Below the pieces are notes generated by a model. The model was not told the DNA's origin and ran no database searches. It worked only from the letters and a program-made list of their open reading frames with translations. A program made the translations under genes and the position numbers. A stretch of DNA of 64,000 nucleotides from CBDDFQ01 sp965227035 (GTDB taxonomy: Bacteria; Pseudomonadota; Gammaproteobacteria; Burkholderiales; Burkholderiaceae_C), in contig OZ245724.1 of the NCBI GenBank assembly GCA_965227035.1, positions 2,976,001 through 3,040,000 of the forward strand, written 5' to 3'. Every line of letters starts with the position of its first letter. The first letter of the stretch is position 1. Positions 1-8,796 of this stretch are shown here, in pieces.

Positions 1-28
1 GTTGGGCCGTAAGGTAACGTCGCGATTC

Positions 29-937
29 ATGAATCCAGAAGAACTCCGAATCTTCACGCGAGTGGCGGAACTCGCAAGCTTCAGCCGGGCCGCGGACGAA
101 CTCGGGTTGACCAAATCTCGAGCATCGAATGCGGTGCACGAGATCGAAGCGCAAGTCGGATCGCGGCTACTTCATCGAACGACCCGAAGCGTGCGATTGA
201 CCGAAGACGGCGAGAAGTTTTTGGCGCGTTGCAAAGCGCATATTGCCGATGGCGATGAACTCGTCGACATGTTTCGGAAAGATCCGGAGCAGCTCACCGG
301 CAGGATCAGGATCAGCCTGCCGGTAGTAGTGGCTCGCGAAGTGGTCGTGCCGAATTTGCCGGATTTTCTTGCCAGACATCCGTTGCTGGAAATCGCGATC
401 AGCACAAGCGATAGAAGTATCGATCTGGTCCAGGACGGATTCGATTGCGCCGTTCAGGATGGCGAATTGACCGATTCGGACATCGTCGCAAGAAGCCTTG
501 GATTTCTTCCCATGGCCAATGCGGCAAGCCCTTCGTACTTGAAGGCGCACGGCGAGCCGAAGTCGCTAAAAGATCTCGATCAACACTGGATCGTGCACCG
601 CACACCTGCGCTGAGTTTCAAAGATGCAGGACTCAGGTATTTCGATCGTGTGTCGAACACTTACCAGACGCATCCGATGCGCAGCAAAATCACGGTCAAC
701 GGCGGAGATTCGTATATCGCCGCGGGCATCGCGGGACTCGGTCTGATTCAGGCGCCGGCAGTTGCGATCAAAACGCGCGTCGAGCAGGGTCTCCTTCAGA
801 TCGTGCTGCCGAAGTTCACTGCGCCCACATCACCCGTCTCGCTCATCTATTTGAACCGGCACCACGTGGCGCCACGGGTTCAGGCGGTGATGGACTGGAT
901 TGCGGAAATGATGTCGCCGTTTCTCGCGCACCGTTAG
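29..937 (+). CDS. LysR-family transcriptional regulator
   Basis: DNA-binding regulator of about 302 residues, the usual LysR length. The winged helix-turn-helix fills residues 1-60 (SFSRAADELGLTKSRAS is the helix-turn-helix core) and is followed by a two-lobed effector-binding domain. I chose the ATG at 29 because LysR proteins normally start a few residues before the first helix; a TTG at position 2 would only add nine residues. LysR genes usually control a divergent neighbour, which here would lie left of the window, so the target and effector cannot be inferred. The next gene lies 93 bp downstream on the same strand. Confidence 0.9.
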   Translation: MNPEELRIFTRVAELASFSRAADELGLTKSRASNAVHEIEAQVGSRLLHRTTRSVRLTEDGEKFLARCKAHIADGDELVDMFRKDPEQLTGRIRISLPVVVAREVVVPNLPDFLARHPLLEIAISTSDRSIDLVQDGFDCAVQDGELTDSDIVARSLGFLPMANAASPSYLKAHGEPKSLKDLDQHWIVHRTPALSFKDAGLRYFDRVSNTYQTHPMRSKITVNGGDSYIAAGIAGLGLIQAPAVAIKTRVEQGLLQIVLPKFTAPTSPVSLIYLNRHHVAPRVQAVMDWIAEMMSPFLAHR

Positions 938-1030
938 GTACTGCGCTATGTACTGCGCCAGGTACCCATACATCAAGATGCCGGGCGTGAATCGTGCTTT
1001 GAATATCAGTGATTCGATTATCAGAACAAC

Positions 1031-2017
1031 ATGAAAACTATCAACGCCCTCCTGCTCTCAACGGCTCTCCTTTTTACCGGGTGCGCTTCGCAGCAGGTCA
1101 CCACGGTCAACAGCATCGGGATGACCATGGTCAAGATTCCTGCGGGGGAATTTCTGATGGGAAGTGACGAATCGGTCGAGTCGCTAAAAAAGGATTTCCA
1201 CTTCCAGGACATGAAGCGCTTTACCGATCTGGTCGATGAAGCGCCGGTTCACAAGGTGCGCATCACGCGCGACTTCTACATGGGGAAAACCGAAGTCACC
1301 ATCGCGCAGTTTCGCGCCTTTGTGCGAGCCACCGGCTATGTACCGGAATCGATTGCAGATGGCACCGGTGGCTACGGCTACAACTCGCAGTTCGCGGCAG
1401 ATGTGAACCGAACCGGAGACGCCTTCGAGGGGCGCGACCCACGCTATTCCTGGACGAACCCCGGCTTCGTGCAAGGCGAAGATCACCCCGTGTTGAACGT
1501 CACGTTTCAGGACGCGCTGGCAATGGCCAAGTGGCTCTCTGCAAAAGAGGGCAAAACTTATCGCCTTCCGACCGAAGCCGAGTGGGAGTACGCATGCCGC
1601 GCCGGACAACGAACGCGTTATCAGAACGGCAACGATCCAGAGGCACTCACCAAAGACGCCAACCTGTTCGATCAGGACTCGGCCAAGAACTGGCCGAAGT
1701 GGGCCGGCGAAGCGTCGAAGGCTAGCGACGGCTATGAGTTCACCTCGCCCGCAGGCAGCTTCAGGCCGAATGCATTCGGCCTGTACGACATGCACGGCAA
1801 CGCGTGGGAATGGACCTCCGACTACTACGGCGAGGACTACTACGCCAAATCGCCTGTCGACGATCCGCAGGGTCCTTCCGAGGGCAACGTGAGGGTTCGT
1901 CGAGGAGGCTCGTGGCACACCTGGGCGTTCTACGCTCGCTGCTCGTTCAGAAACTGGAACACCGAGACCACCCGGTACACGCTGGTCGGTTTTCGACTCG
2001 TCAGACAGGCCGATTGA
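1031..2017 (+). CDS. Lipoprotein with formylglycine-generating-enzyme (SUMF1) fold
   Basis: 328 residues. A signal peptide ends in a lipobox (LFTGC, Cys18), so the protein is probably a lipid-anchored periplasmic or outer-membrane protein. The rest is one FGE-sulfatase domain: GMTMVKIPAGEFLMGS near residue 30, YRLPTEAEWEYACRAG near 180, DMHGNAWEW near 255 and the C-terminal RRGGSW...GFRLV. The stretch after GGSW reads HTWAFYARCSFRN and lacks the Cys pair that bona fide formylglycine-generating enzymes carry there, so sulfatase activation is unlikely. No sulfatase gene is nearby. The role is unknown; related SUMF1-fold proteins can be binding modules or other oxidases. The ribosome-binding site is weak. 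Confidence 0.85.
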   Translation: MKTINALLLSTALLFTGCASQQVTTVNSIGMTMVKIPAGEFLMGSDESVESLKKDFHFQDMKRFTDLVDEAPVHKVRITRDFYMGKTEVTIAQFRAFVRATGYVPESIADGTGGYGYNSQFAADVNRTGDAFEGRDPRYSWTNPGFVQGEDHPVLNVTFQDALAMAKWLSAKEGKTYRLPTEAEWEYACRAGQRTRYQNGNDPEALTKDANLFDQDSAKNWPKWAGEASKASDGYEFTSPAGSFRPNAFGLYDMHGNAWEWTSDYYGEDYYAKSPVDDPQGPSEGNVRVRRGGSWHTWAFYARCSFRNWNTETTRYTLVGFRLVRQAD

Positions 2018-2118
2018 ACCTGCAACCTACGTGTCACATGCGGCTGGCACGGTGCGACTGAACCGCATACGATAAGCACACTGTCTAATCACCGAACAAG
2101 CGTCTTCGCATTTTTTTC

Positions 2119-3735
2119 ATGAGCTCCAACGACACATACGACTACATCATCGTGGGCGCCGGCACTGCCGGTTGCACGCTCGCAGGCCGCCTTACCGAAG
2201 ACGCTTCCGTCACGGTCCTTCTGCTTGAAGCAGGCGGTTGGGACAACGATCCGTGGATCAAGATTCCTCTCGGTTTCGGCCGCATGGCGCAAAAAAAAGC
2301 CCACGACTGGGGCTACATGACCGAGCCGCAAGCCAACATGGGCGGAAGGCAAATCGATTGCCGGCGGGGCAAGGTCATCGGAGGATCTTCATCGATCAAT
2401 GCCATGGGATTCGTGCGCGGTCATCGAATCGATTTCGATCGTTGGGCAAGCTTCGGTTTGAAAGGCTGGTCGTACAAGGAAGTGCTTCCGTATTTCAAGC
2501 GCATGGAAACATGGGAAGGCGGCGAGAGCGAGTATCGCGGCGGGAGCGGGCCTATCAAGGTACGTCATTCCAAATACCCCGACCCTCTCGTGCAGGCAGT
2601 GCTCGACGCGGGTGTGCAGGCCGGCCATCCGCGTGTGCATGATTTCAACGCGGCCGACCAGCATGGAATGAGCGTCGCGCAGCGCAACATCTACAAGGGC
2701 CAGCGCTACAGCATGGCCGATGCGTATTTGCGCCCTGCGCTGTCACGCAGCAATCTGAAGGTAGAGACGCACGCCATGGCAAGCCGCATCGTGATCGAGA
2801 ACGGTCGCGCGGTGGGCATCGAATTCACGCACGGCGGCGTCAAAAAAGTCGTCCGTGCCAAACGCGAAGTGTTGTTGTCGGGTGGAGTGATCAACACGAC
2901 CCAACTGCTGATGCTTTCGGGCATAGGGCATCCCGATGAACTTGCGAAGTTCGGAATCGAAGTGAAATCTGCATTGCCTGGCGTGGGCAAGAATCTGCAG
3001 GATCATGTGATGACGCCGCTCACCTTCAAGCGCAAGAATCCAGGGTCGCTGCTGAGACACATGCGGCTCGATCGAATCGTGGTCGACCTGGCGCGTGCTT
3101 ATATTTTCGGAACCGGTTTCGCGACAGAGTTACCCGCGCCGATCAGCTCGTATCTCAAGACCTCGCCGGAGTTACCTGCCCCGGATATTCAAGTATTGAG
3201 TTACGGCGGCCCACCCACGGCAGCGCCTTACTTTTGGCCGTTCAGCAAACCGTATCAGGACGGATTTTCCTTGCTGGTGGTATTGCTGCGCCCGGTGTCG
3301 CGTGGTTATCTAGAACTCGTATCGACCGATCCGTTGCAGCCGATGAAGATTCATCAAAACTTTCTCACGCACGACGACGACTGGCGCGTGCTCGCGAAAG
3401 GCATTCGGCTGATCCGAAATATCTCGCGGCAAAAAGCGCTGGAGCCGTTCGTAGCGGAGGAGATCGGGCCGATCGCCGGCAAGGACTCCGATGAAGCGAT
3501 CAGCGATCACATTCATAAAACCGGCGCGACCGTGTATCACCCGATGGGCACCTGCAAGATGGGCGCGGCCGACGATCCGATGGCGGTGGTCGACGACGAG
3601 CTTCGCGTTCGCGGCGTTGCCGGTCTGCGCGTGGTCGATGCATCTGTCATGCCCGACCTGGTCGGCGGCAACATCAACAGTGCGATCGTCATGATTGCGG
3701 AACGTGCGTCCGACCTCATCAAGGCATCCCGGTGA
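2119..3735 (+). CDS. GMC-family FAD-dependent alcohol dehydrogenase (first of a tandem pair)
   Basis: 538-residue glucose-methanol-choline oxidoreductase, probably an FAD-dependent dehydrogenase of a primary alcohol. The N-terminal Rossmann motif is IIVGAGTAGCTLAGR. The GMC signature GKVIGGSSSINAMG lies near residue 90, and GKNLQDH near 290. The C-terminal block holds the probable catalytic His in YHPMGTCKMG and the Asn in VGGNINSAI. There is no signal peptide, so it should be cytoplasmic. It overlaps the next, very similar gene by 4 bp (GTGA), indicating translational coupling. The family includes choline dehydrogenase, but the neighbourhood shows no betaine genes, so the substrate is left open. 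Confidence 0.92.
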   Translation: MSSNDTYDYIIVGAGTAGCTLAGRLTEDASVTVLLLEAGGWDNDPWIKIPLGFGRMAQKKAHDWGYMTEPQANMGGRQIDCRRGKVIGGSSSINAMGFVRGHRIDFDRWASFGLKGWSYKEVLPYFKRMETWEGGESEYRGGSGPIKVRHSKYPDPLVQAVLDAGVQAGHPRVHDFNAADQHGMSVAQRNIYKGQRYSMADAYLRPALSRSNLKVETHAMASRIVIENGRAVGIEFTHGGVKKVVRAKREVLLSGGVINTTQLLMLSGIGHPDELAKFGIEVKSALPGVGKNLQDHVMTPLTFKRKNPGSLLRHMRLDRIVVDLARAYIFGTGFATELPAPISSYLKTSPELPAPDIQVLSYGGPPTAAPYFWPFSKPYQDGFSLLVVLLRPVSRGYLELVSTDPLQPMKIHQNFLTHDDDWRVLAKGIRLIRNISRQKALEPFVAEEIGPIAGKDSDEAISDHIHKTGATVYHPMGTCKMGAADDPMAVVDDELRVRGVAGLRVVDASVMPDLVGGNINSAIVMIAERASDLIKASR

Positions 3736-5366
3736 CCCACGAGGCGTTCGACTATGTGATCGTCGGCGCAGGATCGGCCGGTTGCACACTGGCCGGTCGC
3801 CTGACTGAAGACGCATCCGTGCGCGTGCTTCTGCTCGAAGCCGGAGGCTGGGACAACGATCCGTGGATCAAGATTCCGCTGGGCTTCGGGCAGATTCGAA
3901 AGAAGAGATTGCACGATTGGGGATACTTTTCCGAGCCGCAGGAAAGCGTCGGAGGACGCCGTATCGAGTGTCGTCGCGGCAAGGTCATCGGCGGGTCCTC
4001 GTCGATCAACGCGATGGGTTGGGTGCGAGGTCACCCCAGCGATTTCGACCGCTGGGCGTCGCAAGGCTTGCCAGGTTGGTCGTACAAGGAAGTGCTTCCG
4101 TATTTCAAGAAGCAGGAAAGCTGGGAGCACGGAGAAAGCGAATATCGCGGCGGGCACGGGCCGCTGACGATACGAAAGTCGCGCTATCCCGATCCCCTGC
4201 TCGACGCGGTGATGCAAGCCGGTGTTCAAGCCGGACATCCCACTACGCCCGACTACAACGGCGCGGAGCAGCACGGTATGTCGGTGGTGCAATCGAATAT
4301 CCGAAACGGCCGTCGATGCAGTGCGGCAGATGCGTACCTTCGACCCGCGCTCGCACGCAAAAACCTGACGGTGCGCACGCACGCGATTGCGCATCGGATC
4401 GTCATCGAAAACGGTCGCGCCGTCGGATTGGTCTATGCGCACAAGGGCGAGATTCGCGAAGTGCGTGCCACTCGCGAAGTGCTGTTGTCGGGTGGCGTCA
4501 TCAACTCGCCGCAGCTGCTGATGCTGTCTGGCGTGGGCGATCCTGTCGAGCTGTCAGCGCATGGAATCGAATTGAAGTCTCCGGTTCCGGGCGTCGGCAA
4601 GAACTTTCAGGATCACGTGACTGCGCCTCTGACTTTCCGGCGAAAGTCGCCCGGTCCGTTGCATAAACGCATGCGTGTCGATCGCATCGTGTGGGATCTT
4701 GTGCGTGGATATTTCGCGGGCAAAGGCATCGCGACAGATCTGCCCGGCCCGCTCGCGGCGTTCCTCAAAACGTCTTCGGACCTCGCGGTGCCGGACATTC
4801 AGGTTTTGAATCACAGTGCACCGTTGATCGCAGGCCCATATCTCTGGCCGTTCAAGAAACCATACGTCGATGGGTTTTCCTTGCTCGTCGTATTGCTTCG
4901 ACCGATTGCGCGCGGACGAGTGGAACTGGCATCGACCGATCCGAACGAGCCGGTTCGAATTCACCAGAATTTTCTCGGCACCGAAGAAGACTGGAGCGCG
5001 CTTGCCAGAGGCGTGAAATTGATACGAGACATCTCGAGGCAAAAAGCGCTAGAGCCTTTCGTCGGCGAGGAACTTCTTCCGGGAAAGGAACGCGAATCAG
5101 CCGCCGATATTCGCGCGCACATCGCTGCGACTGCGGCGACAGTCCATCACCCTCTGGGCACCTGCAAGATGGGCCCGGGAAGCGATCCGATGGCAGTTGT
5201 GGATGGCGACCTTCGGGTGCGCGGTATAGATGGCTTGCGCGTGGTCGACGCGTCGGTGATGCCCGATCTGGTCGGCGGCAACATCAACAGCGCAATCATC
5301 ATGATTGCCGAGAAAGCAGCCGACATGATTCGCGAATCAAGGCAATCCGGGCAATCCGGGCATTAG
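3732..5366 (+). CDS. GMC-family FAD-dependent alcohol dehydrogenase (second of a tandem pair)
   Basis: 544-residue paralogue of the preceding gene, with the same motifs: IVGAGSAGCTLAGR, GKVIGGSSSINAMG, HHPLGTCKMG and VGGNINSAI. Long blocks are identical, for example WDNDPWIKIPLGFG, so the pair arose by tandem duplication. It starts with GTG inside the stop of the upstream gene. The paralogues differ mainly around residues 320-370, in the substrate domain, so they may serve related but different alcohols. The C-terminal tail RQSGQSGH contains a 9-bp tandem repeat. It ends 7 bp from the stop of the convergent hydrolase gene. Confidence 0.92.
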   Translation: MTHEAFDYVIVGAGSAGCTLAGRLTEDASVRVLLLEAGGWDNDPWIKIPLGFGQIRKKRLHDWGYFSEPQESVGGRRIECRRGKVIGGSSSINAMGWVRGHPSDFDRWASQGLPGWSYKEVLPYFKKQESWEHGESEYRGGHGPLTIRKSRYPDPLLDAVMQAGVQAGHPTTPDYNGAEQHGMSVVQSNIRNGRRCSAADAYLRPALARKNLTVRTHAIAHRIVIENGRAVGLVYAHKGEIREVRATREVLLSGGVINSPQLLMLSGVGDPVELSAHGIELKSPVPGVGKNFQDHVTAPLTFRRKSPGPLHKRMRVDRIVWDLVRGYFAGKGIATDLPGPLAAFLKTSSDLAVPDIQVLNHSAPLIAGPYLWPFKKPYVDGFSLLVVLLRPIARGRVELASTDPNEPVRIHQNFLGTEEDWSALARGVKLIRDISRQKALEPFVGEELLPGKERESAADIRAHIAATAATVHHPLGTCKMGPGSDPMAVVDGDLRVRGIDGLRVVDASVMPDLVGGNINSAIIMIAEKAADMIRESRQSGQSGH

Positions 5367-5373
5367 ATTCGGC

Positions 5374-6243
5374 TCAAGCCAGGATTTCTTTTTTCATCCA
5401 AGCCGCGAGCGCCGCACGCGATTCGCTGTCGACATTCGCGAAGTCCGCATGCATGTCGAAATGATCCAGTCCATCGACAACCAGCGTCTGCACCGACCGG
5501 CCTGCGGCTTGCAGTTTCTCTTCCATCATTCGAGCGGTTCGCATGACACGCTCGTCTTCGGCGCCGCCCCACACAAGCATGAAAGGCACGATAGCCTTGT
5601 CCGCAAGTGCGAGCGGGCTGTCCGGTTGGATGGTGCTGAAATCGTCGGGGTGGCCGGGCGGGACATGCGAAGGCGCACCGTTGGGATTGACCATTCGGCG
5701 GTTGAAGGTCGCACCGACGCATAGGCATCCGGCGATGAGTTCAGGATCGATTTGCTGAGCGTCGCACAGGTCGGCACGCATCGCTATCAAAGCCGCAATC
5801 TGCGCACCTGCCGAATGTCCTGCCAGCACGACGCGCCCCACGTTCGAGCCCCACTCGTTACGGTGATCCTGCACCCACTTCAACGCCGCTATGCAGTCGA
5901 TCACAGGCTCGGGAAAGCTCACCTGAGGAAGCAGTCGATACGAAGGGCAAACGAGGATCGCGGGCAACGAGGTGAGGCTTGCCGCAGCGAAGCCACCCCA
6001 TTCTTTCGATCCGTTCGTCCACGCTCCACCATGGATGAAAAAGATGATGGGCAGGTGCACCGATGGGTCGACATCTGGAAAGAACACATCGAGCTTTTGC
6101 GATGGGTCGTCGCCGTATGCAACATCGAGAAGACAACGCGTTTGCTTGACGACATCGGCGTACATGGCAAGACAGTTCGCGCTGTACGCGACCGCTGCCG
6201 GGTTCATCGCGGCCTGGGTCAACAATCGATCGGAATGCGGCAT
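5374..6243 (-). CDS. Alpha/beta hydrolase, esterase/kynurenine formamidase-like
   Basis: 289-residue serine hydrolase. The oxyanion-hole motif is FIHGGAW, the nucleophile elbow GHSAG, a probable acid lies in GGAEDERV and the His in GLDHFD, which completes a catalytic triad. I chose the ATG at 6243 because AAGGA lies seven bases before it; the frame stays open upstream but reads as non-coding. The HGGXW motif is typical of the BD-FAE/hormone-sensitive lipase branch, which includes arylformamidases and carboxylesterases. It is convergent with the GMC genes and divergent from the racemase-like gene at 6341, so it may belong to the same catabolic locus. The substrate is unknown. Confidence 0.85.
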   Translation of the reverse strand: MPHSDRLLTQAAMNPAAVAYSANCLAMYADVVKQTRCLLDVAYGDDPSQKLDVFFPDVDPSVHLPIIFFIHGGAWTNGSKEWGGFAAASLTSLPAILVCPSYRLLPQVSFPEPVIDCIAALKWVQDHRNEWGSNVGRVVLAGHSAGAQIAALIAMRADLCDAQQIDPELIAGCLCVGATFNRRMVNPNGAPSHVPPGHPDDFSTIQPDSPLALADKAIVPFMLVWGGAEDERVMRTARMMEEKLQAAGRSVQTLVVDGLDHFDMHADFANVDSESRAALAAWMKKEILA

Positions 6244-6340
6244 GGGATCCTTGTGAACCGACGAAATCGGAGTGGCGAAATAGTGAGTATCTACGAGCAC
6301 TGGCAAGCATAGAATCTTTCCAGTACATCGGGAAGTTTTC

Positions 6341-7114
6341 ATGTCCATCGAATACGGATCCAAAGGCCTCGTCGGCCTTCTCACCCCACAAGCCAACACG
6401 ACCGTCGAGCCTGAGTTCTGGTCATTGCTTCCACCGCATTTCTCGGCGATCAACGGGCGTTTGATCAGCTCGAAAAACACTATCGAAGAACGTCTTGTCG
6501 ACTACTTCGAACGCATCGAACAATCGGCGCAACAGTTCGCCAACGCTCCTATCGGCTGCATCGCCATTGCGTGCACCGGCGCGTCTTATCTGGTGGGACG
6601 CGATCGGGAAGACGAGTTGATGGGCAACATCGCGGCACGTCACAAGGTGAAGGTGCTGACGGCTGCGACTGCGATGGTCGAGAGTCTGAACGCATTGAAT
6701 GCCAAAAACATCGCGCTGTCGTCTCCCTACCCTGCCGCACTTACGCAATCGAGCGTCGAGTATTGGGAATCGCGCGGATTCAAGGTCGTGGACATCGTCA
6801 CTGCAGAAACCGACGACACCCAGTTCCACCCGATCTATTCGATAGCTGCAGACTCGGCCGCCAGAACACTTGAGCCGCTGAAGAAAAAGCCCGGGGTCGA
6901 CGCGATCATCATGTTGGGCACGGGTATGCCGACCTTAGGAGCCATCGGTCTGGTTGCAGGATGGGACGGCCCACCGGTTCTTTCGTGCATGCTGGCCATG
7001 GGCTGGCGCAGCGTCGTGGCCATCGATGAGCACTGGGCACCATCCGATCCGTGGGTCAAGACCCCGCACTGGAAACATCGACTCGACGTGATGTTTCCGG
7101 CGACAAAAACCTGA
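6341..7114 (+). CDS. Maleate isomerase / arylmalonate decarboxylase family protein
   Basis: 257 residues of the Asp/Glu/hydantoin racemase superfamily, closest by eye to maleate cis-trans isomerases and arylmalonate decarboxylases (opening GLLTPQANTTVEPE). One catalytic-type Cys is present in IACTGASYL. The position of the second catalytic Cys, in the C-terminal half, reads MLGTGMPTLGAI, with Thr in place of Cys. Two-base racemisation or isomerisation by a Cys pair therefore looks unlikely, while a one-Cys mechanism remains possible. The start is supported by GGAAG shortly upstream. It is flanked by the divergent hydrolase and the convergent ABC importer, which fits a carboxylic acid catabolic locus. 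The exact reaction is undetermined. Confidence 0.8.
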   Translation: MSIEYGSKGLVGLLTPQANTTVEPEFWSLLPPHFSAINGRLISSKNTIEERLVDYFERIEQSAQQFANAPIGCIAIACTGASYLVGRDREDELMGNIAARHKVKVLTAATAMVESLNALNAKNIALSSPYPAALTQSSVEYWESRGFKVVDIVTAETDDTQFHPIYSIAADSAARTLEPLKKKPGVDAIIMLGTGMPTLGAIGLVAGWDGPPVLSCMLAMGWRSVVAIDEHWAPSDPWVKTPHWKHRLDVMFPATKT

Positions 7115-7130
7115 CGCTAAAAGCGGCAGG

Positions 7131-7976
7131 TCAGCGAGTCTCCATCGACTCGTGCCAGCCGATCAGCAGACGCCTGAGCAAGCCGATGCTCACGTAAAAC
7201 AGAAAGCCAACGACTGTCATGTGCGCGACCACGGCGAAGAGCGCATCGGTTTCGTAGGCATTCATTTTGGCGACGAGCAGATAGCCGAGGCCGTGATTGC
7301 CGCCGAGGTATTCACCGACGATCGCACCGATGAGAGCAAGCACGATGCCCACTTCCATGCCCGTGAGGATGTAGGGCATGGCGCTCGGCAATTCGAGTCG
7401 TCTGAAGATGGCCCAACGCGATGCGTTGAGGCTGGTCATGACATCCCGATGACCCGGATTGACCGACTTCACGCCGAGCAGCGTGTTCGACAGGATCGGG
7501 AAGAATGCAATGACCGCAGACACCACGATCTTGCTGGTGGGCCCGAAGCCGAACCACACGATGAACAACGGAATCAACGCCACCTTCGGCACGACCTGCG
7601 CGCCGATGATGAAGGGGTTCAGGGTGACCTCTGCCCATCGCGCGCGACCGAGCAGAACGCCGAGCGCAACACCGATGATGACCGCCCAGAAGAATCCGAA
7701 CAGCGTCTCGTAAATCGTCGTCCAGGTATGACTCCACGCACGCTGGTCCTGAAGCATGTCTATCCACGCAGTCAAAACCGCGTTGGGCGCAGGAAGAATG
7801 AACGGGCTGACTTTGCCGATGCTCACATAAGCGGCCCAGATGCCGACGAATACCAGCACCAGAATCGGCGTCGTTATCCACGGCAACACGCGCGTATTCA
7901 CGCCACCCTTGCGCAGCTTGATGTTCGGCTTGGGCGTCGACGCGACACCAGTGCTCGATGTTTTTACTTCACTCAT
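7131..7976 (-). CDS. ABC transporter permease, NitT/TauT type
   Basis: 281-residue inner-membrane permease of the binding-protein-dependent family (SsuC/TauC type) with about six membrane segments. The EAA-like cytoplasmic loop is near SRWAIFRRLELPSAMPYI, followed by GMEVGIVLALIGAIVGEYL. It is the last gene of a three-gene importer operon. The ATG at 7976 overlaps the TGA of the ATPase gene by one base; a GTG three bases upstream is an alternative. The family moves sulfonates, taurine, nitrate, aromatic acids and thiamine precursors, so the substrate cannot be named. Confidence 0.9.
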   Translation of the reverse strand: MSEVKTSSTGVASTPKPNIKLRKGGVNTRVLPWITTPILVLVFVGIWAAYVSIGKVSPFILPAPNAVLTAWIDMLQDQRAWSHTWTTIYETLFGFFWAVIIGVALGVLLGRARWAEVTLNPFIIGAQVVPKVALIPLFIVWFGFGPTSKIVVSAVIAFFPILSNTLLGVKSVNPGHRDVMTSLNASRWAIFRRLELPSAMPYILTGMEVGIVLALIGAIVGEYLGGNHGLGYLLVAKMNAYETDALFAVVAHMTVVGFLFYVSIGLLRRLLIGWHESMETR

Positions 7977-8791
7977 CACATCGCATCCAGGCGCTCGCGC
8001 AACTGCGCAGATATCTGTTGAAAATTAGGATCGGACTGCATGCCCAGCGTCCGCGGACGTGGCAGGTCTACCTCGATCACGGTATCGATACGTCCCGGAC
8101 GCGGCGACAGCATGACGATGCGATCGGCGAGGAACACCGCTTCGGAAATCGAGTGGGTCACCAGCACGACGGTTTTTTTCGTTTCCTGCCAGATGCGTTG
8201 AAGCTCGATGTTCATGGCGTCGCGCGTCATCGCATCTAACGCGCCGAATGGCTCGTCCATCAAAAGAATTTCGGGGTCGTAAGAAAGCGCGCGTGCAATG
8301 GCTGCGCGTTGACGCATGCCGCCTGACAGCTCGCGCGGCCAGCGACGGCCGAAGCCGGAAATGCCGACAAGATCCATCAACTCTTTCGCGCGAGCGGTGC
8401 GCTTCGCTGCATCGACTCCGCGCATTTCGAGCGGCAACGCAATGTTCTGCTCGATGGTCAACCACGGAAACAGATTCGCGTCCTGAAACACGATGCCGAG
8501 TTCCTGCACCGCCTCGTCCTGACGTTTACCGTTGGCCCAGAGGTTGCGTCCTGCGATACGAATTTCGCCCGAGCTGGGCTCTACCAATCCGCCGATCATT
8601 CGCAGCATGGTCGTCTTGCCGCAGCCGGAGGGGCCGAGCAGCACGAGCATTTCTCCGTGCGCAACTTTGAGGTCGGTGCTGCTCAGGGCGTGCACCGGCT
8701 CGTCGCGCGTGCCGTACCACTTTTCTACCTGCGCAAGTTCGATCTCTGCGGCACCGCCGTCGTGCACTTCATGCGTTGCCTGCATCTGCAT
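7976..8791 (-). CDS. ABC transporter ATP-binding protein, NitT/TauT type
   Basis: 271-residue ATPase. Walker A is GPSGCGKTT, the signature LSGGMRQR, Walker B ILLMDEPFGALD and the switch His lies in LVTHSISEA. These are those of the SsuB/TauB group. I chose the ATG at 8791, which has AAGGG nine bases upstream and begins 6 bp after the stop of the binding-protein gene. The frame remains open further upstream only as a shadow of that gene. It is expected to energise the permease encoded directly downstream. Confidence 0.92.
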   Translation of the reverse strand: MQMQATHEVHDGGAAEIELAQVEKWYGTRDEPVHALSSTDLKVAHGEMLVLLGPSGCGKTTMLRMIGGLVEPSSGEIRIAGRNLWANGKRQDEAVQELGIVFQDANLFPWLTIEQNIALPLEMRGVDAAKRTARAKELMDLVGISGFGRRWPRELSGGMRQRAAIARALSYDPEILLMDEPFGALDAMTRDAMNIELQRIWQETKKTVVLVTHSISEAVFLADRIVMLSPRPGRIDTVIEVDLPRPRTLGMQSDPNFQQISAQLRERLDAM

Positions 8792-8796
8792 CCCGA

